A DNA stretch of 64,000 nucleotides from Boswellia sacra. Its lineage: Eukaryota > Streptophyta > Magnoliopsida > Sapindales > Burseraceae. Below are positions 1 to 10,997 of this stretch, one piece after another (position 1 is the stretch's first letter; every line of letters starts with the position of its first letter). The DNA is taken from NCBI GenBank assembly GCA_013180625.2, contig SNVD02009837.1, forward strand, positions 62,001-126,000. The letters run 5' to 3'. The notes beneath the pieces were generated by a model that was not told the DNA's origin, did no database searches, and saw only the letters and a list, made by a program, of their open reading frames with translations. Both the position numbers and the translations under genes were made by a program.

Positions 1-2118
1 TCCATCTTATTCCCTAATCAACCTGCTTTTCCTTTTCTTCCTCGTATTTTTGGTTGTGTTTGTTTTGTCCATCTTCATAGGGTTTCTGATAAACTGTCTC
101 CTCGGTCCACCAAATGTATTTTTCTTGGGTATTCTAGAACTCAGAAAGGTTACAAATGTCTTGACCCTTGCTTGGGAAAAACTTTTGTCAGTGCAGATGT
201 CACCTTTTTTGAGTCCACACCATATTTTTCATCGAGTGGTTCTAGCCTTGATACTGGTCTAGTTGATCCTCCAATACCTGTGTCAGTTCTACCGTGTCCC
301 TCAACTCCACCGCTCCTAGTTTATTCTAGGCGAAAACCACGTCAATCGCGTGCTACACAAGATGATTTACCGCTCCCTGATCTGCCCATCACTCAAGCTT
401 CTGCTTCTACTCCAGATCCGACTCCTCCTACAAATGAGTATTCCGATCTTGATCTCCATATTGCTCTTCGTAAAGGTACTAGAAATTCTCAGAGGTATCC
501 TATCTCTCAGTTTGTCTCTTTTAATGCCTTATCACTGTCTACTCGATCCTTTGCTTTGTGTTTGTCTGTGGTTTCTATTCCTAAAAATTACCAGGAAGCT
601 TTGGCACATCCTGGCTGGAGGAAAACTATGGAAGATGAGATATCAGCTCTCTGTGATCGTGGTACATGGGAGTTACAAAAATTACCAGCCGGTAAAGAAG
701 TGGTTGGTTGTCGTAGGGTCTTTGTTATCAAATATCATCCTGATGGTACTATTGAACGATTAAAAGCTCGTCTTGTCGCTAAAGGGTACACTCAAACTTA
801 TGGTGTTGACTATGGTGAGACTTTTTCTCCTGTTGCCAGACTTAATTCAGTTCGCATTCTCATTTCCCTTGCTGTGTTTTTTGGCTGGCCCCTCTTCCAG
901 CTAGATGTTACAAATGCCTTCTTGTATGGTGATTTACACGATGAGGTTTATATGGAGCAACCACCTGGATTTGTTGCTCAGGGGGAGTTAACCAACTTTG
1001 TTTCTAAATTACAGAAGACTATTTATGGCCTGAAGCAGTCACCTAGGGCCTGGTTTGAAAAATTGAGTGGTGTTTTGACTTCGATCAACTTCTCCCGTTA
1101 TCAATCTGATCACTCAGTATTTGTTAAACATACACGATCAGGTATGGTTATACTTGTGGTGTATGTAGATGATATCATTGTGACTGGGAGTGATTCTAAT
1201 GGCATAGAAGAAGTGAAAAGACATCTAAAGACACATTTTCAAACAAAAGACTTGGGGCAACTCAGATACTTTCTTGGAATTGAAGTTTTAAGGAGTAAAG
1301 AAGGTATCATTTTGTCTCAGAAAAAGTATGTGCAAGACTTACTTGATGAGACATATATGTTAGGATCTAAGCCAATAGAGACCCCTATGGATCCTAATGT
1401 AATATTGCATGGTGACAGCAGTCCAGATTTTGAAGATAAGAAAAGATATAGAAGTTTTGTAGAAAAGTTGATTTATCTTACTGTCACTAGACCTGATATT
1501 ACTTTTGCAGTGGGAGTAGTTAGTCAGTATATGCAGAATCCGAAGAAGATCCATTGGGAGGCGGTATGTAGAATTTTACGATATCTAAAACAGTCCATTG
1601 GTAAAGGAATTCTTTACAAGAAAGGTAAAGAGTTGGACATTGTCGGGTATTCTGATGCTGATTGGGCTGGATCCAAAACTGATAGGAAGTTCACAAGTGG
1701 ATATTGTACCTTCTTGGGAGGCAATCTAGTGACTTGGAGAAGCAAGAAACAAAATGTAGTTGCGAGATCTAGTGCAGAGGCAGAGTATCGTGCTATGGCT
1801 CATACAACATGTGAGATTATGTGGGTCAAGAATTTCTTAACTGAGATTGGAATTGATTTAAAAAAGCCATCAAAAATGTTTTGTGATAATATGACTGCAA
1901 CCTATATTGCTAGCAATCCAGTTTTTCATGAAAGAACTAAACACATCGAAGTAGATTGTCACTTTGTTCGTGAGGCTGTAATGAGTGGAGAGATTATCAC
2001 TCCTTATGTTAAGTCTGAAGACCAAATTGGAGATCTTTTTACCAAGGCAGTTCATAAAGGAGTTTTCTTTCATCTATGTTTCAAGTTGGGCATCGAGAAT
2101 ATCTATACTCCAACTTGA
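1..2118 (+). CDS. Ty1/Copia polyprotein, 3' part (integrase end, reverse transcriptase, RNase H)
   Basis: This is the C-terminal part of a Copia retrotransposon polyprotein. The frame is open from base 1 to the TGA at 2116-2118, so the true start lies outside the window. The first residues match the end of the integrase region (KCIFLGYS, KGYKC). Reverse transcriptase follows, with KARLVAKGYTQ, LDVTNAFLYGDL and the catalytic YVDDIIVTGSD. RNase H shows SDADWAGS and ARSSAEAEYRA near the end. No stop or frameshift interrupts these roughly 705 codons, so this copy decayed little compared with other elements in the window. A purine run and an LTR follow directly. It is a transposon gene and not a host gene; the Copia lineage was not assigned. 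Confidence 0.95.
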   Translation, partial: SILFPNQPAFPFLPRIFGCVCFVHLHRVSDKLSPRSTKCIFLGYSRTQKGYKCLDPCLGKTFVSADVTFFESTPYFSSSGSSLDTGLVDPPIPVSVLPCPSTPPLLVYSRRKPRQSRATQDDLPLPDLPITQASASTPDPTPPTNEYSDLDLHIALRKGTRNSQRYPISQFVSFNALSLSTRSFALCLSVVSIPKNYQEALAHPGWRKTMEDEISALCDRGTWELQKLPAGKEVVGCRRVFVIKYHPDGTIERLKARLVAKGYTQTYGVDYGETFSPVARLNSVRILISLAVFFGWPLFQLDVTNAFLYGDLHDEVYMEQPPGFVAQGELTNFVSKLQKTIYGLKQSPRAWFEKLSGVLTSINFSRYQSDHSVFVKHTRSGMVILVVYVDDIIVTGSDSNGIEEVKRHLKTHFQTKDLGQLRYFLGIEVLRSKEGIILSQKKYVQDLLDETYMLGSKPIETPMDPNVILHGDSSPDFEDKKRYRSFVEKLIYLTVTRPDITFAVGVVSQYMQNPKKIHWEAVCRILRYLKQSIGKGILYKKGKELDIVGYSDADWAGSKTDRKFTSGYCTFLGGNLVTWRSKKQNVVARSSAEAEYRAMAHTTCEIMWVKNFLTEIGIDLKKPSKMFCDNMTATYIASNPVFHERTKHIEVDCHFVREAVMSGEIITPYVKSEDQIGDLFTKAVHKGVFFHLCFKLGIENIYTPT

Positions 2119-2125
2119 GGGGGAG
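2117..2125 (+). other. polypurine tract of the Copia element
   Basis: The purine run GAGGGGGAG overlaps the end of the pol frame and immediately precedes TGTTAAATC, the start of the 3' LTR. This is the usual position of the plus-strand primer in Copia elements. Confidence 0.8.
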
Positions 2126-2308
2126 TGTTAAATCTCTATATAGGAATTTAGGATTGTGTTCCTATTAGATACATATGTGATTCTTTCTTTCCTATTTTAT
2201 TTCCCCTTATTGTACTATATATATATATATATATATACCTATTTACAATGGAATATACACAAAACAATATTTCTCTTAAATTCGTCTCTACCTCTCTCTA
2301 TCTCAACA
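2126..2308 (+). repeat. 3' LTR of the Copia element
   Basis: The repeat starts TGTTAAATC after the purine tract and can be closed at CTCAACA, giving a TG...CA LTR of about 183 bp. It contains a TA microsatellite at about 2217-2237 that could serve as a TATA-rich promoter. The partner LTR lies left of the window, so neither the end nor a target duplication could be verified. It ends 52 bp before a splice acceptor of the next gene, so the insertion is intronic. Confidence 0.75.
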
Positions 2309-2360
2309 AATTTTATTCCAGCTGTATTTGAAACGTGGCTTTCTTTTATCTGAATTGCAG

Positions 2361-3957
2361 AGCTCTTTGCCTGTTAGGCCTGCCACAAAGGCAGAGCAAA
2401 TGAGAGAGTCTTTGCGATCTCTTAAGCAGACTCACAAGGCAAGTACTATTTATTGAATGCTCTTGATTATCGCTTGGATATTATTCACTCTTACGGGACT
2501 TAAACCATACTTTGTTAGAGTTGATGCTTTCCATTTATGATCGCTTCTTATCATTCAATGTTTGTTCAGCACACAACTTGGAATTGTTATTTTCACTTGG
2601 AATCTTAGAGGTTAGAGGTTAAATTTCTTTAACTTGGAGCTGAGACTTGCAATGTTGGATTGGCCTGAAGCAGAGGATGTGCGATGTAGGTGAATAAAAC
2701 ATTAGATTCAATGGTTGATTCTCTAGAAGAGACATTTTACAAAAAGTTGTGTTGTGAAAATAATGTCTTATACATCAAGAGTAATGGTTGATTGGCCTGA
2801 AACATAGTATGCAAGATGTAGACGAATAAAACATTAGATTCAATGGTTGATTCTCTAGAGAAGACATTTTACAAAAAGTTGTGTTGTGAATATAATTTCT
2901 TATACATCAAGAGTAATAATCTCTTTATACACTAGCACATGCACATGGAAACATTATTGCATGCTTTCTGTGGTTAAAGGTTCTTTGAAGCTGGGTTTTT
3001 CTAATGTTGTGTTTCAAATATTCTATTATATGTTAAGCATAATAAAATGGAGAATAACCAGGAAGCCTTTGTAATACAAGGGTCTAAATGTGTGCTTGTT
3101 CATTTGGCAGTGGCTTTGCAAAGTTTAATTTACCTGATCAGGTAACAAATTTTCTGTAGAACTGATGAATAGGTTCTTTTTGATGTTCAAGGAAACAAAA
3201 ATCGCAGATGATGCTTCTTTCCATTAGGAAATTATTGCTTAGGACAAAATTGAACAAGTATTTGTGGTTGCGTGTTGTAAGATAATATAACAAGCACAAA
3301 AAATTGTTAATCAGAACAATGATATCTGTCTCGTATTTTAACATTCACAAAGGTTAATTAGCTGTTTCCTCTATTTTTTTCTTCTCTCTCCTTTTCGGGG
3401 TTGTCAAACTTCCTATTGCTGGGACTCTTTAACACCTATTAAATTGTATGGTAAGTTGAGCTTATTTATGTTATATCCAGTGATTTTATTTTGTCTTCTG
3501 TGGGACTAGGATGACGATGCCAAGGTGAAGAGAGCATTCCAGACGCTTCTAACCTATATAGGGAATGTAGCAAAAAATCCCAATGAGGAGAAGTTCAGAA
3601 AAATTAGACTAAATAACCAAACCTTTCAGGTATGGAAGAACTTTTCATAACAGATCATGATCTATGTTAAGCAATAAGTGAATTTGAGAACTTAAGACCG
3701 GTTGTACTCTTGAATTTAGCATCAGAACGTTTTTTTCCTAATTGTTTTTCCTTCTTGTCATACCATGTTGTATTTAACAGGATAGAGTCGGTGCTCTGAC
3801 AGGAGGCATAGCGTTTCTTGAGCTGTGCGGGTTTGAGAAAATTGAAGGAGGTGAGTTCCTATTTCTACCCAGAGACAAAGTTGACATGGGGGTTCTCAAT
3901 TCAGCTGGCTCCGAGCTGAACTCTGCTATAAATAATCCCTTTTTCGGAGTCCTTTAA
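2361..3957 (+). CDS. PUB/PUG-domain protein (UBA-PUB type), last three exons
   Basis: Three exons in one frame form the C-terminal half of a PUB (PNGase/UBA or UBX) domain: 2361-2438, 3510-3629 and 3781-3957, with stop TAA at 3955-3957. They encode 26, 40 and 58 residues with all intron phases zero. Recognisable pieces are [47 protein letters not shown] and the end [13 protein letters not shown] domains bind the p97/CDC48 ATPase tail; that role is family knowledge, not seen here. The first intron starts GC (AAG|GCAAGT), a rare GC-AG intron; the second is GT-AG. Upstream exons must lie beyond the Copia insertion, left of the window. I believe the Arabidopsis counterpart is At1g04850. Confidence 0.8.
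2653..2917 (+). repeat. tandem duplication of about 132 bp inside the GC-AG intron
   Basis: Copy one (about 2653-2784) and copy two (about 2787-2917) share runs such as ACATTAGATTCAATGGTTGA and ACATTTTACAAAAAGTTGTG. They lie head to tail in the first visible intron of the PUB gene and have no coding sense. Confidence 0.8.
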
Positions 3958-4670
3958 GTATAGAATGTTTTCCTATTTCTTCATTCTGAAATACTTTCAA
4001 GTTGGATTTTTTTGTTCAGCGTGTTGATTGTAACTATATCGACATATAAGTTTTATACATTGGTGAAATTTTAGTGTCAAGCTGGATGTTGTACAATACA
4101 GTTGAAGTCATCTTGCAGGCAAGGACGACTTTTCTTTTCATGCATAAAAGTTGGAAAGCTTTCTGTTAATTAATTCTTTTTTATAGCCTTTTTGTAATAA
4201 TTCTATGGAGAATATGTGCACTCGACGAAAGGGTTACACGTTAGAGATTTATAAAACTCTTCAAAAATTAAAAGACCCAATACAAATGTCTGTCCTATGT
4301 GCGGTTAGTATTTCTCTTCTTTTCAATTGATAGAAAAAACGAGAGCAGCCTCACTCTGCAAGGTGCAAAACAATTAAAATTGCAAGTGCATTTTGTAAAT
4401 TAATCACATTTTAGACAAAAAAACTTACAGGTTATGATCACAAATTAATAGATCGATAGGTTATTTATTTATTTATTTTTATTTTATGGAAAATGGACCC
4501 GGCGAAGGACCAATAGATTAACGAAGGGTTATTGAAAACCAGGTGGCGTTACATTTGAAAAAGAGTTGTTAAGCATTATCAATTTGTTGGTTTGCGATTA
4601 TGATTCTGCAATTTTTTTTGTTAAACAAGGTAATTGTTTAAAAGCATTCTTTAATGTAATAATTAGACCA
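3958..4670. other. 3' UTR and non-coding spacer
   Basis: The first few hundred bases after the PUB stop codon are likely 3' UTR. The remainder up to the TCGA-core motifs is AT-rich and shows no coding frame or recognisable repeat. It must contain the unresolved left boundary of MULE A. Confidence 0.5.
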
Positions 4671-4742
4671 GAATTCGAGAGTTCGACATGAGTTTGACGA
4701 TGGTTCGACGATTCAACAATCAAATTGTCGAATTTGACGATT
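4670..4742. repeat. short GTTCGAC-core array, left side of MULE A
   Basis: Within about 70 bp there are several copies of a motif around GTTCGAC/TTTGACGA/TTGTCGAA. The same motif family forms the longer array at 21475-21910 on the other side of MULE A. It is read as the remnant of the left subterminal array, cut short by a deletion that also removed most of the transposase gene. Confidence 0.5.
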
Positions 4743-4850
4743 GGGAATCTCCAGTTTAAGGGAAATAGGGAAAAACGTAATTTTCATGCACTAAAATGAT
4801 AAAACTACCTAAATAACTCTATTCCAACCATTGTTCGTCTATTTCTACAC

Positions 4851-5422
4851 ATGTGGGATAAATTTCGAAGGAAAAGTAGAGCTAAACAATTTAAAGAAAT
4901 TTGTTTGAGCTTAGTTAAAGAAAACATTGCCTTTCTAACCCAATGTATACTTAGACATTTATGGTTATGTGGAATTTCCATTAGTAGACATTTATATCAA
5001 GTATACTCAGGTACTAGGGTTGATATTGCGGATCTGAACGCTAGGACATGTACCCTAGAGTCTTTGATTTGGATCAGAATTCGTGTTCTCATGCCATCGT
5101 AGCCTACCGTTATGTTGGATTGAAGATGGTTGTGCCTTATTGTAACCCAATGTATACAAACAAATATTTGATGCTTGCATATGCATTAGCGGTGATTCTG
5201 ATCAGGATGAGTGGGATTGGGTGATACCAAACGATGTGAGGGCATAGGTTGTACTCCCGCCCATCAGTCATACAAAGGCTAGACAGTGTAGTGCATAACA
5301 TTTCCTATCTGTAAGAGAGGCAGTTAGACAGCGTACATGCAGGCGATGCATGGTTAAAGGGCACACTAATAGACATATAAGAATCCTATACCCCTTCACC
5401 TAGTGACAAGTACAGATGAAGT
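4851..5422 (+). pseudogene. MULE transposase, C-terminal remnant (MULE A)
   Basis: Decayed 3' end of a Mutator-like transposase. The first block starts MWDKFRRKSRAK. Translating 5110-5420 in two frames gives VPYCNPMYTNKYLMLAYA, then WDWVIPNDVRA and VVLPPISHTKARQ, the proline-rich linker seen before the zinc knuckle in this family. The knuckle is visible as CRRCMVKGHTNRH, with the last Cys of CX2CX4HX4C replaced by His. Stops and at least two frameshifts separate the blocks. The DNA-binding, DDE and SWIM regions are missing. MULE C keeps the same order, transposase on + followed by an antisense Ulp1 gene. Confidence 0.75.
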
Positions 5423-6147
5423 TGGACTATCCAATGCAGCTTGATGTGGCTGTTAGCATCTTTCTTTATTTATCATTGTTCACTAAATTTGGTGTTGTAA
5501 ATACATTTAGTGGCCATTGTAATTTTAAAGCTTCATTAACCACCCATTGTAGCATGTTTTGATTGTTTACTTCTTTTTCGTTGATATTTGTTTTGTTAAA
5601 TTGCTTAATATCCACTTGTTACTACATTTGGTGGAAATTAGCGTTGATATAAATACAAGAATTGATATCCATTTGTTACTACATTTAGTGCAATTAGTGT
5701 TTAATCCACATGTTAAAATACAAATACATGCATTGATATAATTAGCATTTGTAACTTTTGAACTACTGAATAAATTTAATAAAAATTGTACAATACGCAA
5801 CTAAAAAGGTAACTACACTATAATGAAGTCTATGCAAAATCAAATAGCTCTAATATGAAATCATTACTATAAATGGAAATGATGACACACACAGCAAAAT
5901 CTCTTGTCCGTTGGCCACCCCTCCAAGCCATAGCTCCAAAATGTAGCAGTGTGATCCATCCCACCTAAATGCCAAACCCTCAATGCCATCCATCGTCTCA
6001 ATGTCACCTCGTCAACATGCACAATCACGCCTAACCCAACTCCTGAACTAAGAACTCGGCGTATGTGACACAAAACACTCCACACGAACCACTGAGCGCA
6101 GGCTATTGGGGAACATCCTCTCTGGATCGGAAGAGTGCAAATGGAGT

Positions 6148-6773
6148 AGTATCATGAGAGACATCTATGCGATCAGAGAATCGCGTAGCTGTCTCCATTA
6201 GATGTGACGTAAGGACTGCGAAGGGCTTGCAGTAATCAATCAAGTTATGGTGGTTCGTTGGATTTGGAGGTATCTGCGAATCGTAAATAACCACCTCTCT
6301 ATTCTTGAAAGAAATGTTTGTGAGTACCCAATGTTGAGCATTTACATTCACTGGTGTATAGACCTACAAAAAATTTTTTTTATAGTAATTCGAACCGCAA
6401 TTAACGTAATGGAATGGAAGTACGAGAGATGAGAAATTAGAAGTATGACATACATAGTAGTATCATGAGAGACATCTATGCGGTTAGAGAATCGCATAGC
6501 TATCTCCATTAGATGCGATGTAAGGACTGCAATGGGCTTGCAGTAATCAATCAAGTTAGGATGTTTTGTTGGATTTGAAGGTATCTGCAAATCATAAATA
6601 ATTACCTCTCTATCCTCGAAAGAAATGTGCGTGAGTACCCAATGTTCAGCATTTACATTCACTGCTGTATAGACCTTAAAAAAAAAAAAACAAGTTTAAT
6701 AGTAATTCAAACCACAATAACGTAATGGAATGGAAGTATAAGAGATGAGAGATTAGAAGTACGACATACATAG
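6148..6773. repeat. direct tandem duplication of about 310 bp carrying the Ulp1 His-Asp exon
   Basis: The two copies are about 6148-6456 and 6457-6773. Both begin AGTAGTATCATGAGAGACAT and end near GTATGACATACATAGT / GTACGACATACATAGT. On the minus strand each encodes the segment with the catalytic His and Asp (NAQHWVL...VVIYDSQ and NAEHWVL...VIIYDLQ). The copies have diverged, so the duplication is not new. Confidence 0.85.
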
Positions 6774-6856
6774 TCAATATCGGATCAACAAAATCCATCG
6801 CTTTGATTGAGGCCATCCGCATACCGGAACAATAGTAGCTCCCATGCGATTTTATC

Positions 6857-8898
6857 TAGGGATGGCAATGGGGCAGGGTGGAGGTAAGGAGACCCTCCCC
6901 ATTCCCCAACCCCTCGTTCAATTTAACCTTCGTTCCCTACCCATTCCCTATGTTTTTTAGAGCAGGACAGGGATGACAAATCTCCATACGAGGAATACTT
7001 TCCCCCATCCCATCATCCATACCAATCTCTTTTATATAAGGAAAAATATCAATTATAACCCTGAGGTTACGCCTAAATACAATTTTGTCCCCCACATGTG
7101 GGAATTAGCCTAAAATAACCTTGCCACTAACTCCCGTTTGTCTCTGTAAGAGAATTGAGGTATAATGATAAACTTCTAGGAATTTTTGAATGGGAAAACA
7201 TGTGAACTTATTTTTTTGTGGTTATTTTCTACCTTTCCTTCTTTTTTTTGGTTTCTCTTTCTTCATTTTTCCTTTTCTTCTTTCTATTTTTTCTTTTTCC
7301 TCTTTCTTCTTTTCTTCATTCTTTCTTCCTGCGAACCAAGCATCCCAATACTCTCTCTTTTTTTTTCCCTTCATCTCTGTCTACCACCTCTACACCAAGA
7401 AAATTTAAAAAAAAAAAACGAATCCTACAGCTCACTTGGTTTAGTTTGCCCCACTTCAGAAAACAATTCAAGAAAATTTGTCAACTTGATTAAACCAAAG
7501 TTTTGAACCCATCAACACCCAACAAAATATAAACCAAAAATTTGTAAACCTGATTAAACAAAGTTTTGATTCAAGCTAAAATATGATTGAATTTAATTAT
7601 TTTCAAGCTTTTGGTGTATGAAACCTTAGAATTTCATACACCATATAAACCATAAAAAAATCAAAATAAAACTTTAAAAAATCCCAAAATCATACTGGTC
7701 ATCGCCAAGCCACAGCCATTTCAATGAGTGCCATCTAAATATCACCACTAAATGTAGATCATCACCTCTTCTTTCAAGTTGACTATTCACTATCTTTTGA
7801 TTCTCATCGAAAACTCTTCAAAACCTCCATTAAAGTTTTGTCAACCACTATAAACCATCGCAACAACCACCAAAAAATCGAACAACACCACCCCTCTTAA
7901 TCAACTCCTAAGAAGCCGATCTACAAATCGCTGATTCTTATTCAGCATTTTATGGTCGAAAAGTGTTTGAAAAAAAATCAAAATACAATGAGGAAAGAAA
8001 GAGAGAGTAAAACATTTGTTCCTTGGTTGTAAGAGACAGTGATAGATTGAAGGTTCAATGGCTCTAGCGATGGCAATGGTAGCTTATGAGAAGAGGAGAG
8101 AGAAGTAAGAGAAACAAAAGAGAAAGCTAAAAAAGGCAGGGATGACGACTATATATGGTGTAGTTGATGATGGGGGAGGAAGCCACTTATGGAGGTCATG
8201 GCTGGAGGGGTGGATGTTTTTAATTTTTTTTTCCTCAAAATCAATATTATTATAAATAAAAACATTTGTATCTTTTAAATGGAAGGAAGGAGTTGGTGTG
8301 GTGGCAACGGCCTCAAATGTGCATATGAATAGTAAGGGTTCAAATCTTCTCCACTTTAATTTTGGGAAAAAAATTTTCAAAACATCAAAGGGCATTAAAG
8401 TCATTTTAATGTTGACCATCCAATCTAATAGCAACGGTTTGACGGTAGGGTCATTTTGACCTATTTTCAAAATGTGGGAGACATTTTTGTATTTAGACCA
8501 TATCTTAGGACCATGGATGAATTTTTCCCTTTATATAATTAAATTTAGGGTTTTAACAAAATACATAACATTTTATTCTTATACAACGATATCATTTTAT
8601 AATTTTTCAATAATCGACATATTAAATGTCAAATAAAAATAGTACTTTTAACTTTATATATTTTTTACATGTAATAGTTTATTATAAGAAAATAAAAATA
8701 ATAATAAAATTTATATTTTTATATATAAGGGTAAGGTGCAGGGCGGGTGTGGGTGGGGAATAGTAAACCTATCCCCACCCAATCACAATACGAGGATTAA
8801 AATTCTACCCCATCCCCATGAAAATTACCCCTATCTCCATCCCAACAGAAGCGGATCCCTGCGGATCCCTAACCCCATGGTACATTTTGCCATCCTTA
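6857..8898. mobile_element. non-autonomous hAT-like element with TIR TAGGGATGGCAA
   Basis: Left end TAGGGATGGCAATG and right end TTTTGCCATCCTTA are inverted copies (TAGGGATGGCAA versus TAAGGATGGCAA). Flanking 8-mers ATTTTATC (6849-6856) and ATATTATT (8899-8906) agree at 6 of 8 positions, as expected for an aged hAT target duplication. GC-rich subterminal stretches (CCCATCCCC, GGGTGGGGA) fit this widespread plant family. No transposase is visible. A second element occupies 7040-8529, so the original was only about 550 bp. It interrupts the antisense Ulp1 gene of MULE A. Confidence 0.7.
7040..8529. mobile_element. 1.5-kb Mutator-type TIR element nested in the hAT element
   Basis: Perfect 9-bp direct repeats TTTATATAA flank it (7031-7039 and 8530-8538). 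The ends GGAAAAAT and ATTTTTCC open into inverted repeats of about 90 bp that share CTAAATACAA, TGTC.CCCACAT and TAAAAT.ACC with mismatches. A 9-bp duplication with long TIRs points to the Mutator superfamily. Internal frames are low-complexity (Phe/Ser-rich) or lack any family likeness, so I call no gene. It is the innermost layer of a three-level nest. Confidence 0.75.
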
Positions 8899-10997
8899 AT
8901 ATTATTCATGTTAATGTTTACACCTTTCATAGGTGCTAGCTAGCCAGGACTGTTCGCATGATTGCAAATGTTAATTCAAATAAGGAACCAACTAAATCAT
9001 TCAAAGTGGAGTTATATTCAATTACTTACAAAGAACCTACAGTTAAAGGCAGTGAAATGCTACTATATCACCTTGGGATAGTGCATCCATCTAACCCGTA
9101 GGAAGGACATGAAGGCATTAATGTGCGATGAAATAGTAGGAGCCATATTACGTTTGATATTTATAAGCCGAATGTAAAGTAAAGGGTAATTTGTTCGAGA
9201 GTAGGAAACAAGAGTCTAACCTCATCAGATAGCCATAATCTGCACTTAGTGATCTCAACAAACTAGCTTGATCTCGATGTAAAGTAATCGGAGCCAAGCT
9301 AGATGCATTTATGACTCCCCTCCGTACCAAGCACCGTAGCATGACCCAAATTGTGGGTCGAACATAGACCCCCAATAATAAGAAGAAGGTGTCGTGACCA
9401 CCGATACATCCTGTGAGGCATGTACCACCTTCTGTCTCTTCGCCTATTAGTCAAATCTACATATGAACTAAGGAGGGCAACGACCTTCTTGTGTACTTTA
9501 CCAATGTAAAGCGTCACCAACTGGTACATTACCAATCGTGACCCAAGGATGCAGATACTCTCACTAGGCCAATCACTATATACGTCCTAGGACAAGTGCA
9601 CCACAGAGACCTCTGGTGTATTGTCCTGGGACAAACTCACCACCACTTAGATCATCGGGGAGAACTGTGCATCTTTCAAATTTGGTTGAACGTGGTTTTA
9701 AGGCATTGGTGTTAAGTGTATCGCTTCCTTCTGTATGAAATTGCAACTTTTTATGTAATTATTAATAAGGGAAATAATTGTTATAATATTGTACAATATG
9801 AAATATAAACTAATTGATAGTTTTACCTCGACATCCTCTGCCTCTGCATACACTGATACCTCATCTCTATGCTGGCGTACTTCATTTCGCAACTCTTGCA
9901 TCTCTTTGTGCAGTGCTTGTATATCAGATTGAAATATTCTCATTATGAACTGAATGAGGCTAATGTTTTTACAAGAAATCTCTAGGCATCGTGGTCATGC
10001 ATAGCCTAGATTGCTTTTAGGTGCTAAGTAAGATTAGTAGCCATTCTGCACAATAGACTGCAAACTTGCAGCGAATACCATCCAAGAGAGATGAGGGTAT
10101 AGTAGAATCAGAAGAGGCCTACATGGAACCAAAAATAGCGGATTAGTACAGCAAAAAAGAAAAAAAAAACCCATATCAATTTTGAAGTGTTGATTTGTAT
10201 AATCACTACAACAAATACTGACCTGGCCCTTTATATGCTTAAAATGAGTGTCAAAAGCTTCCTCATGTACTCCAACAGTCGGATCTTTAAGCATAGTCAT
10301 CATTGGTCGCTTCCTTTATCCTTCTTCTTAGCCTTTATAGTGACTGGCACTGGTAGCTTATTGTCCTTAACCCACCTAACAAATGTGCCTTATAGGCCGT
10401 TGATTTAACGTCGATTCTGTATATACAGGTCGCTACCCTGTTTTGTGACCTCTGGATGAAGACTCATACTAAGTGGATCCCTTTGGTGGAAAAAACAAAT
10501 AAAATTTTTATTAAAATGAAAATAGAGTTGTGTAAGAAACCTTTGGATAAATGAATGTTCAATTCTGATGTCCTTACTTGATGGGATCTATCCAACACGT
10601 CCCTCTTCACTTCTACTTGAGTGATGAGTCTGCTTACGTTGGTCCACGTCAAATTACGTGGGATTTTGGCTTCCAATGTCATACCTTTCCATGTGTATGA
10701 GGATCCCACAAATAATATTGCCTCATATAACCAGATCTATATCAACAAAAGCCACATATTTCATGCCATGTAAGCAATTGATCACCAAGTAAATGTTCTA
10801 AAAAAGAAAAATAGCTTGTTCAAATGCCTGGAAAGCGTACAGGCATCTGTAAAGATTATATTTCTCCTTGGTGTGCGATTCCTTCGTCGACACCCATTGT
10901 AAATACTTATTCGTTTGGTCTAGCATGCCAGTCCTTAGACTGTTATATGTCTTCCTCCATACAGGTGTACCCTAAGGATAGTCCTTAGGTATGCTCT

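Larger units (their letters stand above)
5867..10992 (-). pseudogene. Ulp1-type cysteine protease / DUF1985 gene, C-terminal part (MULE A)
   Basis: Antisense gene of MULE A, reading from high to low coordinates and homologous to the gene at 52681-56304. Going 5' to 3' on the minus strand: a DUF1985 segment at about 10730-10650 (IWLYEAILFVGSSYTWKGM), a segment with EVKRDVL, a coiled-coil-like stretch at 9940-9830 (DIQALHKEMQELRNEVRQH), then the C48 protease core. The core keeps catalytic His in AQHWVL, Asp in VVIYDSQIP and Cys in SGSCGVFCVTY (about 6070). One in-frame TAG falls between Asp and Cys. A hAT element splits it at 6857 and a Gypsy element at 10998; the N-terminal part resumes at 20806. 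Ulp1 enzymes normally process SUMO; here the gene is transposon-borne and broken. Confidence 0.75.

Noticed and set aside
7186..7506. Three overlapping Phe/Ser-rich frames
   Set aside because: Products of a CTTTCTTTT-rich tract in the TIR element; no membrane-protein family likeness.
8084..8470. Minus-strand frame of 128 codons
   Set aside because: Runs into the right TIR of the 1.5-kb element and has no recognisable domain.
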